Below, one piece after another: positions 8,844 to 17,536 of a DNA stretch of 64,000 nucleotides. The notes below the pieces were generated by a model. The model saw only the letters and a program-made list of their open reading frames with translations, was not told where the DNA came from and searched no databases. The stretch is from Mesorhizobium plurifarium (GTDB lineage Bacteria > Pseudomonadota > Alphaproteobacteria > Rhizobiales > Rhizobiaceae): positions 106,124-170,123 of the forward strand of contig CCNB01000042.1 in NCBI GenBank assembly GCA_000824785.1, written 5' to 3'. The translations under genes were made by a program, and so were the position numbers. Numbering within the stretch: position 1 is the stretch's first letter; each line of letters opens with the position of its first letter.

Positions 8844-8875
8844 GCTGGTTCCATTACCCAGGATAAAAAAATGAA
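8844..8875 (+). promoter_or_regulatory. Candidate preQ1-I riboswitch overlapping the yhhQ start codon
   Basis: Stem P1: CTGG (8845-8848) pairs with CCAG (8858-8861). The loop begins TTC and ends AC directly before the 3' strand of P1, and an A-rich tail (ATAAAAAAA) follows. GGTTC, ACCC and the A6-7 tail in this order are hallmarks of the preQ1-I class. Loop bases CATT (8852-8855) can pair with AATG (8870-8873), a pseudoknot that covers the ATG itself, while the AGGA ribosome site (8860-8863) lies in P1. Ligand binding would therefore block translation of a queuosine-precursor transporter, which fits the known biology. Base pairing was done by eye. Confidence 0.65.
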
Positions 8876-9557
8876 TTTCCTGACGCGATATTTGCCCTTC
8901 GTGGCCGCCATGGCGCTTGTCGTCGTGGCCTCCAACATCCTCGTGCAGTTCCCGATGCAGGGCGAGATCGGCGGCCTGTCGCTCGCCGACCTGCTCACCT
9001 GGGGCGCCTTCACCTATCCCTTCTCTTTCCTGGTCACCGACCTCGCCAACCGCCGCTACGGCCCCGCCGTGGCGCGCAAGGTGGTGTTCATCGGCTTCAT
9101 GACGGCGGTGACCTGCTCGATCCTGGTCCCGCCCTTCCTGTTCCGCCACGGATTGATCGAGTTCGAGACCGCCGCCGACCGGCTGGTGCGTATCGCCGCC
9201 GCTTCAGGTGCTGCCTTCCTGACCGCGCAATTGCTCGACGTCACCGTCTTCAACCGGTTGCGCCGGCAGAGCTGGTGGCGCGCGCCGATCGTCGGCACGC
9301 TGGTCGGCTCCATCTTCGACACGGTCGTCTTCTTCGGCGTCGCCTTCTCCGCCACCTTCGCCTTCGCCGGCCCCAATGACAGCTTTACGCTGGAGACGGC
9401 GCCGCTGATGGGCGTGCTGCCGGTCGAGACGATGCGCTGGGTGTCCTGGGCGCTGGGCGATCTTTCGGTCAAGCTGATTATCGCCGTCGTGGCGCTGATC
9501 CCCTACCGGCTTCTCGCCGCGCGCTGGAGCCAGCCGGCGGTCGCGGTCGGAGCATGA
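8871..9557 (+). CDS. yhhQ: Queuosine precursor transporter (YhhQ/VUT family)
   Basis: A 228-residue membrane protein of the VUT (DUF165, COG1738) family with about six helices. Diagnostic segments are SNILVQFPM, LTWGAFTYPFSFLVTDLANRRYG, LTAQLLDVTVFNRLRR and the SIFDTVVFF stretch. E. coli YhhQ imports queuosine precursors (preQ0, preQ1) for tRNA wobble modification. The candidate preQ1-I riboswitch at its start supports that substrate. The TGA (9555-9557) is supplied by the first of two tandem family C repeats, which has probably reset the C-terminus. Confidence 0.92.
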   Translation: MNFLTRYLPFVAAMALVVVASNILVQFPMQGEIGGLSLADLLTWGAFTYPFSFLVTDLANRRYGPAVARKVVFIGFMTAVTCSILVPPFLFRHGLIEFETAADRLVRIAAASGAAFLTAQLLDVTVFNRLRRQSWWRAPIVGTLVGSIFDTVVFFGVAFSATFAFAGPNDSFTLETAPLMGVLPVETMRWVSWALGDLSVKLIIAVVALIPYRLLAARWSQPAVAVGA

Positions 9558-9598
9558 TCCCAAAAAGTGGGGTCCGGTTTTTGGGAAAGATCATGCTC
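9550..9598 (+). repeat. Palindromic repeat, family C, copy 1
   Basis: GAGCATGATCCC at the left end pairs with GATCATGCTC at the right end, with a GGTCCGGTTTTTGGGAAA centre. A second, diverged copy follows 14 bases later. This composition (GAGCATGATC...TCCGGTTTT...GATCATGCTC) is a common rhizobial intergenic element. The yhhQ stop codon lies in it. Confidence 0.75.
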
Positions 9599-9612
9599 CA
9601 AACAAAAAGAGA

Positions 9613-9661
9613 GAGCATAATCCCAAAAACTGAGGTCCGGTTTTTGGAAAAGATCATGCGC
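9613..9661 (+). repeat. Palindromic repeat, family C, copy 2
   Basis: GAGCATAATCCC to AGATCATGCGC, a tandem copy of 9550-9598 with about seven differences. Some differences disturb the outer stem, so this copy looks older. It ends 17 bases before the GTG start of the next gene. Confidence 0.75.
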
Positions 9662-9678
9662 AAACCAAAAGAGAGCCC

Positions 9679-10353
9679 GTGATCCCCTGGGTTCAACTCG
9701 ACTCGGCCCGGACGCCCGATGGCGGCCAGGAACTGCGCCTGAAGCAGCGCGGCGATGAATTCTCCATCATGCTCGGCGCCAACGAGCTGATGAACAGTCG
9801 CCTCAGCGGCTCCGAGGAGGCTCTTGCCAGGCTTTCCTGCGAGCGGATCGCCGGCCGCAAGTGGCCGAGGCTCCTCATTGGCGGGCTCGGCATGGGCTTC
9901 ACCTTGCGAGCCGCCCTCGCCGCGGTCGATCGCGGCGCCGCCGTCACCGTGGCCGAACTTGTCCCCGCTGTCGTCGCCTGGGCGCGCGGCCCGATGGCTA
10001 AAATCTTCGACGGCTGCCTCGACGACTCTCGCGTCACCATTCAAGAAGTCGATGTCGGCCAACGGATAAGGGCGGACAAAGCCGCCTGGGACGCCATCCT
10101 GCTCGACGTCGATAACGGCCCCGAAGGCATCGTCTACAAGGGCAATGACACGCTCTATAGCGCGGCCGGTCTCGCGGCCGCGCGCGCCGCCCTGACGCCG
10201 GGCGGCGTCCTGGCGGTCTGGTCGCAAGGGCCGGACAGCGGCTTCACCCGCCGGCTGAAGCAGGCCGGCTTCTCGGTCGAGGAGATCAACACCCGGGCCA
10301 ACGGCAAGCGCGGCGCCCGCCACGTCATCTGGGTTGCGACCAACCGGCCCTGA
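9679..10353 (+). CDS. Spermidine synthase-like methyltransferase-fold protein
   Basis: A 224-residue protein with the Rossmann fold of spermidine synthases: LLIGGLGMGFTLRAAL (65-80), acidic VAELVPAVVAWAR (91-103) and ILLDVDNGPEG (140-150). It lacks the N-terminal beta-barrel domain and is shorter than true SpeE (about 280 residues), so aminopropyl transfer is not certain. It belongs to the loosely defined 'spermidine synthase' group common in Rhizobiales. The start is GTG (9679-9681) with GAGAG just upstream; no ATG fits. Confidence 0.8.
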   Translation: MIPWVQLDSARTPDGGQELRLKQRGDEFSIMLGANELMNSRLSGSEEALARLSCERIAGRKWPRLLIGGLGMGFTLRAALAAVDRGAAVTVAELVPAVVAWARGPMAKIFDGCLDDSRVTIQEVDVGQRIRADKAAWDAILLDVDNGPEGIVYKGNDTLYSAAGLAAARAALTPGGVLAVWSQGPDSGFTRRLKQAGFSVEEINTRANGKRGARHVIWVATNRP

Positions 10354-10425
10354 CGCTTTCAGCCACAGCCGCGGCGGCTTTACGCTTTGTTACGGCGAAT
10401 GATGCAGGATGGCGAAAAAATCTCC

Positions 10426-10528
10426 AGAGTGGTTCGCCGCTTCCCGGAAACGGCGAACCACCCTATCTCCTTGTTTTGACGCAATTCCTGACGGAAACCC
10501 GTGTCACACTCTTCCGGGAATTGCTCTA
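10426..10528 (-). repeat. Intergenic palindromic repeat, family A (inverted copy)
   Basis: On the minus strand it reads TAGAGCAATTCCCGGAAGAG, then GGAATTGCG, CAAAACAAGGAGATAG and a terminal palindrome. GGTTCGCCG (10431-10439) pairs perfectly with CGGCGAACC (10450-10458). It aligns along its length with the copy at 13351-13454, which is on the plus strand. Confidence 0.8.
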
Positions 10529-10544
10529 AGGCATAGCAACCAGC

Positions 10545-12320
10545 ATGACCGTGCAAGGCACCGGTTGGAAAAACGATCTCCTGCTTGCGTTGTGCGCCAC
10601 GCTGGTGGTGCTGACGATCAATGCCGTTTCCGGCTTCCCCACGCTTGCGAATTATGGCGCCGACAATGACAGCATGCTGCGGCTGGTCGAGGTCCGCGAC
10701 CTGCTCGGCGGCCAAAGCTGGTTCGATCTCCATCAATACAGGATGGGCACCTCGGGCGGCTTCGTCATGCACTGGTCGCGGCTGATCGACACGCCACTCG
10801 CGCTGATCATCATGGCCTTCGATGCGCTGGGCGCCAGCCCCGCCACCGCCGAACGCGCCGCGCAGATCATCTGGCCGACCCTGCTCTACGGGCTGACCAT
10901 ATTCGTGCTGATGCGCGCCTCGCAGCGCTTTGCCGCTACGAATGTCGCGATGCCGGCGGTCATCCTGTCGACGGCAGGACTCTTCTTCCTGGTGATCTAC
11001 AGCCCGGGCGTGATCGATCACCACAACGTCCAGCTGCTGCTGACGGCGGCCAGTCTTTGGTTTCTGATGGAGGCGCCCTCCTGGCGGCCTGCTGCCCTTC
11101 TGTCAGGCATTTGCGCGGGCCTTACGCTAGCTGTCGGCATGGAGACCGCTGCCTATGTGGCGGTGCTCGGCATCTGCGCCGCGGTCCTGTTCATCCTCGA
11201 CGGCAAGGAGCGCATCACGGCGCGGGGCTTCGGCCTTGGATTTGCCGGCATCGCATCCCTGGTCTTCGTGGCGACCATCCGGCCGGCCAACTGGGGCGCG
11301 GCCCAATGCGACGCCTTCTCATCCTTCCAGTTCGCGGTAGCAGCGCTTTCCGGCTTCGGCCTCGCGATCGCCGCTGCATTGACCACCTCGACAGTTCGGG
11401 CGCGGCTGGTTTCGATGCTGGCGCTTGCGGCGGTGATCGCAGCCGTCGTGATTGTGTTCTTCCCGCAATGCCTGTCCTCGCCCTATGCGGGCATGGACGA
11501 GCGCATCCGCACCTATTGGCTGGCCGACGTGGTTGAAGCGCAGCCCTTCTGGAGCGTCGCCATCCACCAGCCGAAGCTGATGGCGGCGCGCTACGTGACG
11601 CCCTTCATCGCGATCCTGCTGATCGGCTTTCAGTTGCGGAGCCGTGGCCTGCGCCGCGAGGAAATTCTCGCCGCCATCCTGCTTGTCGTCGCCTTTGTCG
11701 TCAGCCTCTGGCAGGTGCGCGGCTCGACCTTCTCCGTCGCCTTCGCCGTGCTGCCGCTCTCGGCCTGGATCGCGAAAACCCGCCTGCGGGCGGACACGGC
11801 ACCCTCATGGCGCCTTTCCGCCGGCATCGTCATGGCGTGGCTGGTCTCGCTCAATGCGACCTGGGCCGGGGTCGCGGTGGCGGCGCAATCCATGGTCCAG
11901 AAGGCGCCGCAGCGGATCAATTCCGATCCCGACCATGCCGTGACTTGCGGCAAGCCCGGCGACTTCCGCGATCTTGCCGCCATGTCGGCGACGACGGTGC
12001 TTGCCTCGTCCAATCTTGGCTCGGGAATATTGGTGTTCACCCACCACCGGGCGCTGGCCGGCCCTTATCACCGCAATGTCGGCGGCAATCTGGCTATGCT
12101 CGACGCGTTCATGGGGGGCCCGGACGCCGCCCGCGCCGTCATCGAGCGCGAGCATGTCGGGCTGATCGCGATCTGCCGCGGCAACACGGAAGAGATATCG
12201 CTGGGCCTGGACGCGCCGAATGGCCTTGCCGCGGCGTTGCTGCGGGGCGACCTGCCGACATGGCTCGAATTGGACCAGTCTACCGCGGGAAAGCCGATCG
12301 AAATCTACAAGGTCCGCTGA
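10545..12320 (+). CDS. Polytopic membrane protein, probable GT-C glycosyltransferase
   Basis: A 591-residue inner-membrane protein with about eleven to twelve helices and a soluble C-terminal part from about residue 450. An early luminal loop holds NYGADNDSMLRLVEV (37-50) with a DND (40-42), then GGFVMHWSRLID, and a later DHHN motif (159-162). Acidic motifs in the first loop and such a layout are shared by GT-C enzymes (STT3, ArnT, PMT types) that use polyprenyl-phosphate sugars. A GT-C role is an inference; acceptor and sugar are unknown. ATG at 10545, preceded by a family A repeat. Confidence 0.72.
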   Translation: MTVQGTGWKNDLLLALCATLVVLTINAVSGFPTLANYGADNDSMLRLVEVRDLLGGQSWFDLHQYRMGTSGGFVMHWSRLIDTPLALIIMAFDALGASPATAERAAQIIWPTLLYGLTIFVLMRASQRFAATNVAMPAVILSTAGLFFLVIYSPGVIDHHNVQLLLTAASLWFLMEAPSWRPAALLSGICAGLTLAVGMETAAYVAVLGICAAVLFILDGKERITARGFGLGFAGIASLVFVATIRPANWGAAQCDAFSSFQFAVAALSGFGLAIAAALTTSTVRARLVSMLALAAVIAAVVIVFFPQCLSSPYAGMDERIRTYWLADVVEAQPFWSVAIHQPKLMAARYVTPFIAILLIGFQLRSRGLRREEILAAILLVVAFVVSLWQVRGSTFSVAFAVLPLSAWIAKTRLRADTAPSWRLSAGIVMAWLVSLNATWAGVAVAAQSMVQKAPQRINSDPDHAVTCGKPGDFRDLAAMSATTVLASSNLGSGILVFTHHRALAGPYHRNVGGNLAMLDAFMGGPDAARAVIEREHVGLIAICRGNTEEISLGLDAPNGLAAALLRGDLPTWLELDQSTAGKPIEIYKVR

Positions 12321-12543
12321 ATATCGGCCCGCGGCCATGTCAGCATCGTCGACAGCACCCCTCGCAACGTGCTGGTTTTGCGCCGATGCAACATCATATC
12401 GTGATTTAGAAAACCGCGATTGAAGCCAGTCCCGTGGATCATTGCAATCCAGCGTGTGCTTTGGTTAGCATTCCGCGCGGCCAGCGATATATCTATTCAA
12501 GAAATTTGGATTCGGGGTTCTTTGGATTGGGGAAAGGATATCC

Positions 12544-13353
12544 ATGTCGGCCATAGACGGCGCGGTGGCGCCAGCATCAGCCACACAAACGCTGCAGCAT
12601 GTTGTCTCGCACATGGTGGATGCCGTGAACCGCGCCGCCTTTGTGGAAACGCCTTTCTGGCATCTGGAAATGACCGACGTTTTCCCGGCGGACCTTTATC
12701 GGCGCATGCGCGCCGCCATGCCCGAGGCGCGCGAATATCGTGCGCTCAAGGGGCGCAACAATGTGAATATCAAGGCGGACGGAACCGCGACGCGGATCAA
12801 GATCGACCTCTACCCCGAATATATCCGCCATCTGCCTGACGAGAAACGGGCCGTCTGGGCCTTGGTCGGCAAGGCGTTGCATGCGCCGGAACTGAAGGAC
12901 GCATTCATGCGCCGCCTTGCCCCGGGCCTGGAGCGCCGGTTCGGCGCGGACTTCATGAAGGTCGGCATGTATCCGGTGCCGATGCTGACGCGCGACGTGG
13001 CCGGCTACAAGATCGGCTTCCACACCGACACGAAATGGAAGGGCATCACGGTTCAGTTCTATTTGCCCGAGGACGACTCGATCAACCACATCGGCACCCG
13101 CTTCGCCGAGCGCAAGCCGGACGGACGTTTCGAGAATTCGCACCGGATGTCGTTTTCCCCGAATACGGGCTACGCCTTTGCGGTCGGCACCGACACCTGG
13201 CATGCGGTCGACACCGTCGGACCGGAAGTCCGCACCCGCGACAGCATCCTTCACACCTATTTCGTGGACAACACCGCGACGCTCAAGATCCGCAACCGGA
13301 GCAAGCGCGCGGCCAATTTCGTGATGAACGAAGTCCGCCACGTCGGCCGGTAG
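12544..13353 (+). CDS. 2-oxoglutarate/Fe(II)-dependent oxygenase family protein
   Basis: A 269-residue protein with the double-stranded beta-helix pattern: GYKIGFHTDTKWKGITVQFYL (154-174) supplies His160 and Asp162, DTWHAV the distal His220, and TRDSILHTYFV (231-241) a candidate 2OG-binding Arg. These match the HxD...H facial triad. The substrate is unknown; relatives sit in polysaccharide or cell-surface loci, and the preceding GT-C gene fits that. ATG at 12544 follows AAAGGA. Its TAG (13351-13353) is the first triplet of a family A repeat. Confidence 0.8.
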   Translation: MSAIDGAVAPASATQTLQHVVSHMVDAVNRAAFVETPFWHLEMTDVFPADLYRRMRAAMPEAREYRALKGRNNVNIKADGTATRIKIDLYPEYIRHLPDEKRAVWALVGKALHAPELKDAFMRRLAPGLERRFGADFMKVGMYPVPMLTRDVAGYKIGFHTDTKWKGITVQFYLPEDDSINHIGTRFAERKPDGRFENSHRMSFSPNTGYAFAVGTDTWHAVDTVGPEVRTRDSILHTYFVDNTATLKIRNRSKRAANFVMNEVRHVGR

Positions 13354-13454
13354 AGCAATTCCAGGAAAAGTGTGAGCGGTTTTCCGCCCGGAATTGCGTA
13401 AAAACAAAGGGATAGAGCGGTTCGCCGTTTCCGTGAAACGGTGAAACGCTCTAG
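13351..13454 (+). repeat. Intergenic palindromic repeat, family A (full copy)
   Basis: It begins TAGAGCAATTCC, holds an inner palindrome (CAATTCC... with ...GGAATTG), the GTAAAAACAAAGGGATAG core and a terminal palindrome ending GAAACGCTCTAG. The first triplet is the stop codon of the oxygenase gene. It is the most complete of three copies in the window. Confidence 0.82.
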
Positions 13455-13506
13455 TCTGGGCCGCTGGCGCCCACCGGCACGGCTGAACCCATGCCGGCCG
13501 GTCTGC

Positions 13507-14523
13507 TCAGTCCTGGTGCAGGATGAATTCCAGATAGAGGTTGCGCTGCAGGATCGAATGGTTGTCGTCCGACACCAGCGACACCATCAGCGCGCCGTCG
13601 TCGCGGGTCCAGACGTCCAGCCCTTCCATATTGTCGATCTGGTGGCCCATGTCGGCTTCCATCAGCACCGGTCCGTCGGCGACCGCGCCCTTCTCGACGC
13701 TTTCGCCATAGATGCGCCGCAGCCGCATCTTCACCCCGCGCGCGATCGAGAAGCTGCGCTCCAGGAGCAGCAGATCGCCGTCCGGCAGGAAGGCGCCGTC
13801 GGTTATGTCGAAACCGCCGTCGCGCCTGACGGTGAAGACGCCCTTATGCGACCCCTCGATAACGGCTGCATAGACATTGCCTGATGTGTCGAGGCTCCTC
13901 TCCGAGACCACGACCAGGCCGCCCTCGTGCTGCCCATAAGGATCGGCGTGGGCAACGGTCTCGAAACCGCGGTTCTGGCGCAGCTCCTCAGCGGGGACCA
14001 GGTAATCGAGCTGCCTGACCGGGGCTTTCATATTGTTGGGATCGATCTTGAACTGGGCGACGCGCTGGTCGCGCTCGAAGCCGACGGTGGCGATGCCGTC
14101 CTTGACCGCGAGCCCTTCCGCATCGACCTCCCATTTGCGGTCGATCGGGCGGCCCGAGGCGTCGACCATCTGCTGCATGCGGAAATTCGAAACACCCGAC
14201 GGTCGCTTGCCGGCGTCATGCGTGATCGTGCCGAAGAACCAGAAGCCGGTGTCGGCCACACCGATGAAATCGCCGCCCGGCTTCAGGAAGCGAAAGGCCG
14301 ACAGCGCGCCGAAATCGCGCGCCGGCGAGGTCATCTCCAGCCCGCCGACGAATTCGAGCGGCCCGAACCGCGTCTCGTCATGGCCGACATGGAACTGGCT
14401 GATCGGCCGCGCCGAAATCTCGACCGTCTCGACGGGAGTTCCCGGGGCGGCGATGACCGGCGAGGCGCAGGTCAGCATGCAGGCGAAAAGCATCCGCCGC
14501 GCACGCCGCCCCGAAAAGATCAT
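13507..14523 (-). CDS. Exported esterase-like/phytase-like beta-propeller protein
   Basis: A 338-residue protein with a signal peptide (basic GRRARR, then MLFACMLTCASPVIAAPG) and an 'esterase-like activity of phytase' domain: FGPLEFVGGLEM, GDFIGVADTGFWF, KWEVDAEGLAV and FLPDGDLLLLERSF. It should be periplasmic. Enzyme activity in this family is weakly documented. The ATG (14521-14523) overlaps the TGA of cobT as ATGA, so it is coupled to cobT. This cobT neighbour is common in Rhizobiales; a direct role in cobalamin synthesis is not implied. Confidence 0.85.
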   Translation of the reverse strand: MIFSGRRARRMLFACMLTCASPVIAAPGTPVETVEISARPISQFHVGHDETRFGPLEFVGGLEMTSPARDFGALSAFRFLKPGGDFIGVADTGFWFFGTITHDAGKRPSGVSNFRMQQMVDASGRPIDRKWEVDAEGLAVKDGIATVGFERDQRVAQFKIDPNNMKAPVRQLDYLVPAEELRQNRGFETVAHADPYGQHEGGLVVVSERSLDTSGNVYAAVIEGSHKGVFTVRRDGGFDITDGAFLPDGDLLLLERSFSIARGVKMRLRRIYGESVEKGAVADGPVLMEADMGHQIDNMEGLDVWTRDDGALMVSLVSDDNHSILQRNLYLEFILHQD

Positions 14524-16418
14524 CCGGCGCGCCGCAAGCCGCCGCGCCGCGTGTCGCGCGCGCTTTCCTCGCCGAACAGCGAGGCAAGCTGCTCGGTCAT
14601 GGCGCCGGCGAGCTCCTCGGCATCGACGATGGTGACGGCGCGGCGATAGTAGCGCGTGACGTCGTGGCCGATGCCGATCGCCAAAAGCTCGACCGGCGAG
14701 CGCGTTTCGATCAGCTCGATGACCGCCCGCAGATGCCGCTCCAGATAGTTGCCCGGATTGACCGAGAGCGTGGAATCGTCGACCGGCGCGCCGTCCGAGA
14801 TCATCATCAGGATCTTGCGTTGCTCGGGCCGGCCGATCAGCCGGTTGTGCGCCCAAAGCAGCGCCTCGCCGTCGATGTTTTCCTTGAGCAGGCCCTCGCG
14901 CATCATCAGACCGAGATTGCGCCGAGAGCGCCGCCAGGGATGGTCGGCGGATTTGTAGATGATGTGGCGCAGGTCGTTGAGCCGGCCGGGATTCGGCGGC
15001 TTGCCGTCCTTCAGCCATTTCTCGCGCGCTTGCCCGCCTTTCCAGGCGCGGGTGGTGAAGCCGAGGATCTCCACCGAAACGCCGCAGCGCTCCAGCGTGC
15101 GGGCCAGGATGTCGGCGCAGGTCGCGGCGACCGTGATCGGACGCCCGCGCATAGAGCCCGAATTGTCGAGCACCAGCGACACCACGGTGTCGCGGAACTT
15201 GGTGTCGCGCTCCTGCTTGAAGGACAGCGGCTGCATCGGGTCGATCACCACGCGCACCAGGCGCGCCGGATCGAGATAGCCTTCCTCGAGGTCGAAATCC
15301 CAGGAGCGGTTCTGCTGCGCCATCAGCCGGCGCTGCAGCCGGTTGGCCAGCCGCCCGACGACGCCTGAAAGGTTGGCGAGCTGCTTGTCGAGGAAGGCGC
15401 GCAGCCGGTCGAGCTCCTCTTCCTCGCAAAGATCCTCGGCGCCGACCGTCTCGTCGAAGGCGGTGGTGAAGACCTTGTAGTCGATCTCTTTCGGCAGGTT
15501 GAGGAACGGATTGTCGTTGCGCTTGGCCTCGCCCGGCGTCTCGGCGTCGGAATCGTCCTCGTCGGACAGGTCGTCCGAGGTGGCGTCGGTCGCTTCTGTT
15601 TCGGCCGACTCTTCCTCGTCGGCAGAGGCTTCGGCATCTTCCGACTGCGACTGCTCGGAGCCTGAATCCTCCTCGCCGCCTTCCTCGCTCTGTTCCTCGC
15701 CCTGCTGCTCGTTCTCTTCGTTTTCCTCCGAGTCGTCGGTCTCCTGGTCGTCGCCGAGCTCCTCGGCCATTTCCATGGAGACCAGCATGTCGCGCACGAC
15801 GCGGGCAAAGGCCTGCTGGTCCTCGAGCTTGGCCGACAGGCCGTCGAGATCGGCGCTGGCCTTCTCCTCGATCCAGGGGCGCCAGAGGTCGACCAGCCGC
15901 TCGCCGCTCTTCGGGATCGCGCGGCCGGTAAGCTTTTCGCGCACCATCAGCGCGACCGCCTCCTCGAGCGGCGCATCGGCCTTGTCCCTGACGTCGACAA
16001 GGTTCGCCTTGGCGTATTTGTCCTCGAGCATCGAGCCGATATTGTCGGCAACGCCCTGCATGGCGCGGCTGCCGATCGCCTCAACGCGGGCCTGTTCGAC
16101 CGCATCGAAGATGGACCGTGCGAGCTTCCCTTCCGGCGCCAGCTTGTTGTGAATGCGCTGATCATGGCAGGCGCGCTTCAGCGCCATGGAATCGCCGATG
16201 CCGCGCGTGATCGCGATGTCGTTGCGCGAAGCCTTCTTCGGCAGTTCGGGCAGGCGCGCGCGATTTCCCGCCAGCGCCGGGCGGTCCTTGGCGAAGCCGA
16301 CCTCGAGGTCCTTGTCGCCGGCGACGGCACGCATGCATACCGTGACGGCGCGCTTGAAGCTGTCGGCTTCAGACCCGTTCTTCGGCTTGTTGCGCGTGTT
16401 GTCGCCCGGACCCGCCAT
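14520..16418 (-). CDS. cobT: Aerobic cobaltochelatase subunit CobT
   Basis: A 632-residue CobT. With CobS (AAA+ ATPase) and CobN it inserts cobalt into hydrogenobyrinic acid a,c-diamide in aerobic B12 synthesis. The N-terminal CobT domain (SFKRAVTVCMRAVAGD) is followed by a long, very acidic Glu/Asp/Ser linker (about residues 216-300) and a C-terminal von Willebrand A domain with a MIDAS motif DNSGSM (418-423) and ISDGAP. Length is usual. It lies 56 bases after cobS, with a strong hairpin between, and its stop overlaps the next gene. Confidence 0.96.
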   Translation of the reverse strand: MAGPGDNTRNKPKNGSEADSFKRAVTVCMRAVAGDKDLEVGFAKDRPALAGNRARLPELPKKASRNDIAITRGIGDSMALKRACHDQRIHNKLAPEGKLARSIFDAVEQARVEAIGSRAMQGVADNIGSMLEDKYAKANLVDVRDKADAPLEEAVALMVREKLTGRAIPKSGERLVDLWRPWIEEKASADLDGLSAKLEDQQAFARVVRDMLVSMEMAEELGDDQETDDSEENEENEQQGEEQSEEGGEEDSGSEQSQSEDAEASADEEESAETEATDATSDDLSDEDDSDAETPGEAKRNDNPFLNLPKEIDYKVFTTAFDETVGAEDLCEEEELDRLRAFLDKQLANLSGVVGRLANRLQRRLMAQQNRSWDFDLEEGYLDPARLVRVVIDPMQPLSFKQERDTKFRDTVVSLVLDNSGSMRGRPITVAATCADILARTLERCGVSVEILGFTTRAWKGGQAREKWLKDGKPPNPGRLNDLRHIIYKSADHPWRRSRRNLGLMMREGLLKENIDGEALLWAHNRLIGRPEQRKILMMISDGAPVDDSTLSVNPGNYLERHLRAVIELIETRSPVELLAIGIGHDVTRYYRRAVTIVDAEELAGAMTEQLASLFGEESARDTRRGGLRRAG

Positions 16419-16442
16419 TGATCATTCCCTGCGCGTTTTCAT

Positions 16443-16467
16443 GCTGAAAGGCTGAACGCCTTTCAGC
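16443..16467 (-). terminator. Hairpin between cobS and cobT
   Basis: A perfect 10-bp stem GCTGAAAGGC (16443-16452) with GCCTTTCAGC (16458-16467) and a five-base loop. It lies in the short cobS-cobT gap with no T-run, so it is more likely an RNA-processing or partial termination element that adjusts the CobS:CobT ratio than a full terminator. That role is inferred. Confidence 0.55.
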
Positions 16468-16474
16468 GGCGCGC

Positions 16475-17461
16475 CTAACCCAGCACCACGTTGGCGGCGC
16501 TCTCCGGCAGATCCTCGCCGAAGGCGCGCTGGTAGAACTCGGCCACCACCGAACGCTCCAGCTCGTCGCACTTGTTGAGGAAGGTCAGCCGGAACGCCAT
16601 GCCGATATCGCCGAAGATCTCGGCGTTCTCGGCCCAGGTGATGACGGTGCGCGGGCTCATCACCGTCGACAGGTCGCCATTGATGAAGGCCGAGCGCGTC
16701 ATGTCGGCGACGCGCACCATCTTGTTGACGATGTCCTTGCCCTTGTTGTCGCGATAGTGCTTGGCCTTGGCCAGCACGATGTTCACTTCATTGTCGTGCG
16801 GCAGGTAATTCAGCGTGGTGACGATCGACCAGCGGTCCATCTGCGCCTGGTTGATCTGCTGCGTGCCGTGATAGAGGCCGGTGGTGTCGCCGAGACCGAC
16901 CGTGTTGGCGGTGGCGAACAGCCGGAAGGCCGGGTGTGGACGGATGACGCGGCTCTGGTCGAGCAGCGTCAGCCGACCCGACGATTCCAGAACGCGCTGG
17001 ATGACGAACATCACGTCCGGACGGCCGGCGTCATATTCGTCAAAGCAGAGCGCCACATTGTGCTGATAGGCCCAGGGCAGGATGCCGTCGCGGAATTCGG
17101 TGACCTGCAAGCCTTCCTTGACGACGATGGCGTCCTTGCCGACGAGATCGATACGGCTGACATGGCTGTCGAGGTTGACGCGCACGCAGGGCCAGTTGAG
17201 CCGCGCCGCCACCTGCTCGATATGCGTCGACTTGCCGGTGCCGTGATAGCCCGACACCATGACGCGGCGGTTGTAGGCAAAGCCGGCGAGGATCGCCAAT
17301 GTCGTCGCCTTGTCGAACAGATAATCCGGATCGATGTCCGGCACATGCTCGGTCGCCGCCGAATAGGCGGGAACGACCATCTTGGAGTCGAAACCGAATT
17401 TCTCCTTCACCGACACCGTCGTGTCGGGCAGGTTGGCGATGTCGCGATCGACCTTGTTCAT
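16475..17461 (-). CDS. cobS: Aerobic cobaltochelatase subunit CobS
   Basis: A 328-residue AAA+ ATPase of the cobaltochelatase complex. Walker A is GYHGTGKST (71-79) and Walker B ends in CFDEYDAG (139-146); the LDSHVSRIDLVGKDAIV and ATANTVGLGDTTGLYHGT stretches are nearly invariant in CobS. I start it at the ATG 17459-17461 (MNKVDRDIANLPDT), where known CobS proteins begin; 36 further codons are open upstream but run into an inverted repeat and are not family-like. The gene order J-domain gene, cobS, cobT is typical of Rhizobiales. Confidence 0.96.
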   Translation of the reverse strand: MNKVDRDIANLPDTTVSVKEKFGFDSKMVVPAYSAATEHVPDIDPDYLFDKATTLAILAGFAYNRRVMVSGYHGTGKSTHIEQVAARLNWPCVRVNLDSHVSRIDLVGKDAIVVKEGLQVTEFRDGILPWAYQHNVALCFDEYDAGRPDVMFVIQRVLESSGRLTLLDQSRVIRPHPAFRLFATANTVGLGDTTGLYHGTQQINQAQMDRWSIVTTLNYLPHDNEVNIVLAKAKHYRDNKGKDIVNKMVRVADMTRSAFINGDLSTVMSPRTVITWAENAEIFGDIGMAFRLTFLNKCDELERSVVAEFYQRAFGEDLPESAANVVLG

Positions 17462-17536
17462 CTCTATCAACGTCTCCACGTGCGAAACGCCGCGTTTCGC
17501 CGGCAATCGATTTTGTCCGGGGGCGGTCTTAGAGCC

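Noticed and set aside
12420..12839. A 139-codon frame overlapping the start of the 2OG oxygenase gene
   Set aside because: It is out of frame with the gene that carries the HxD...H triad and has no recognisable content.
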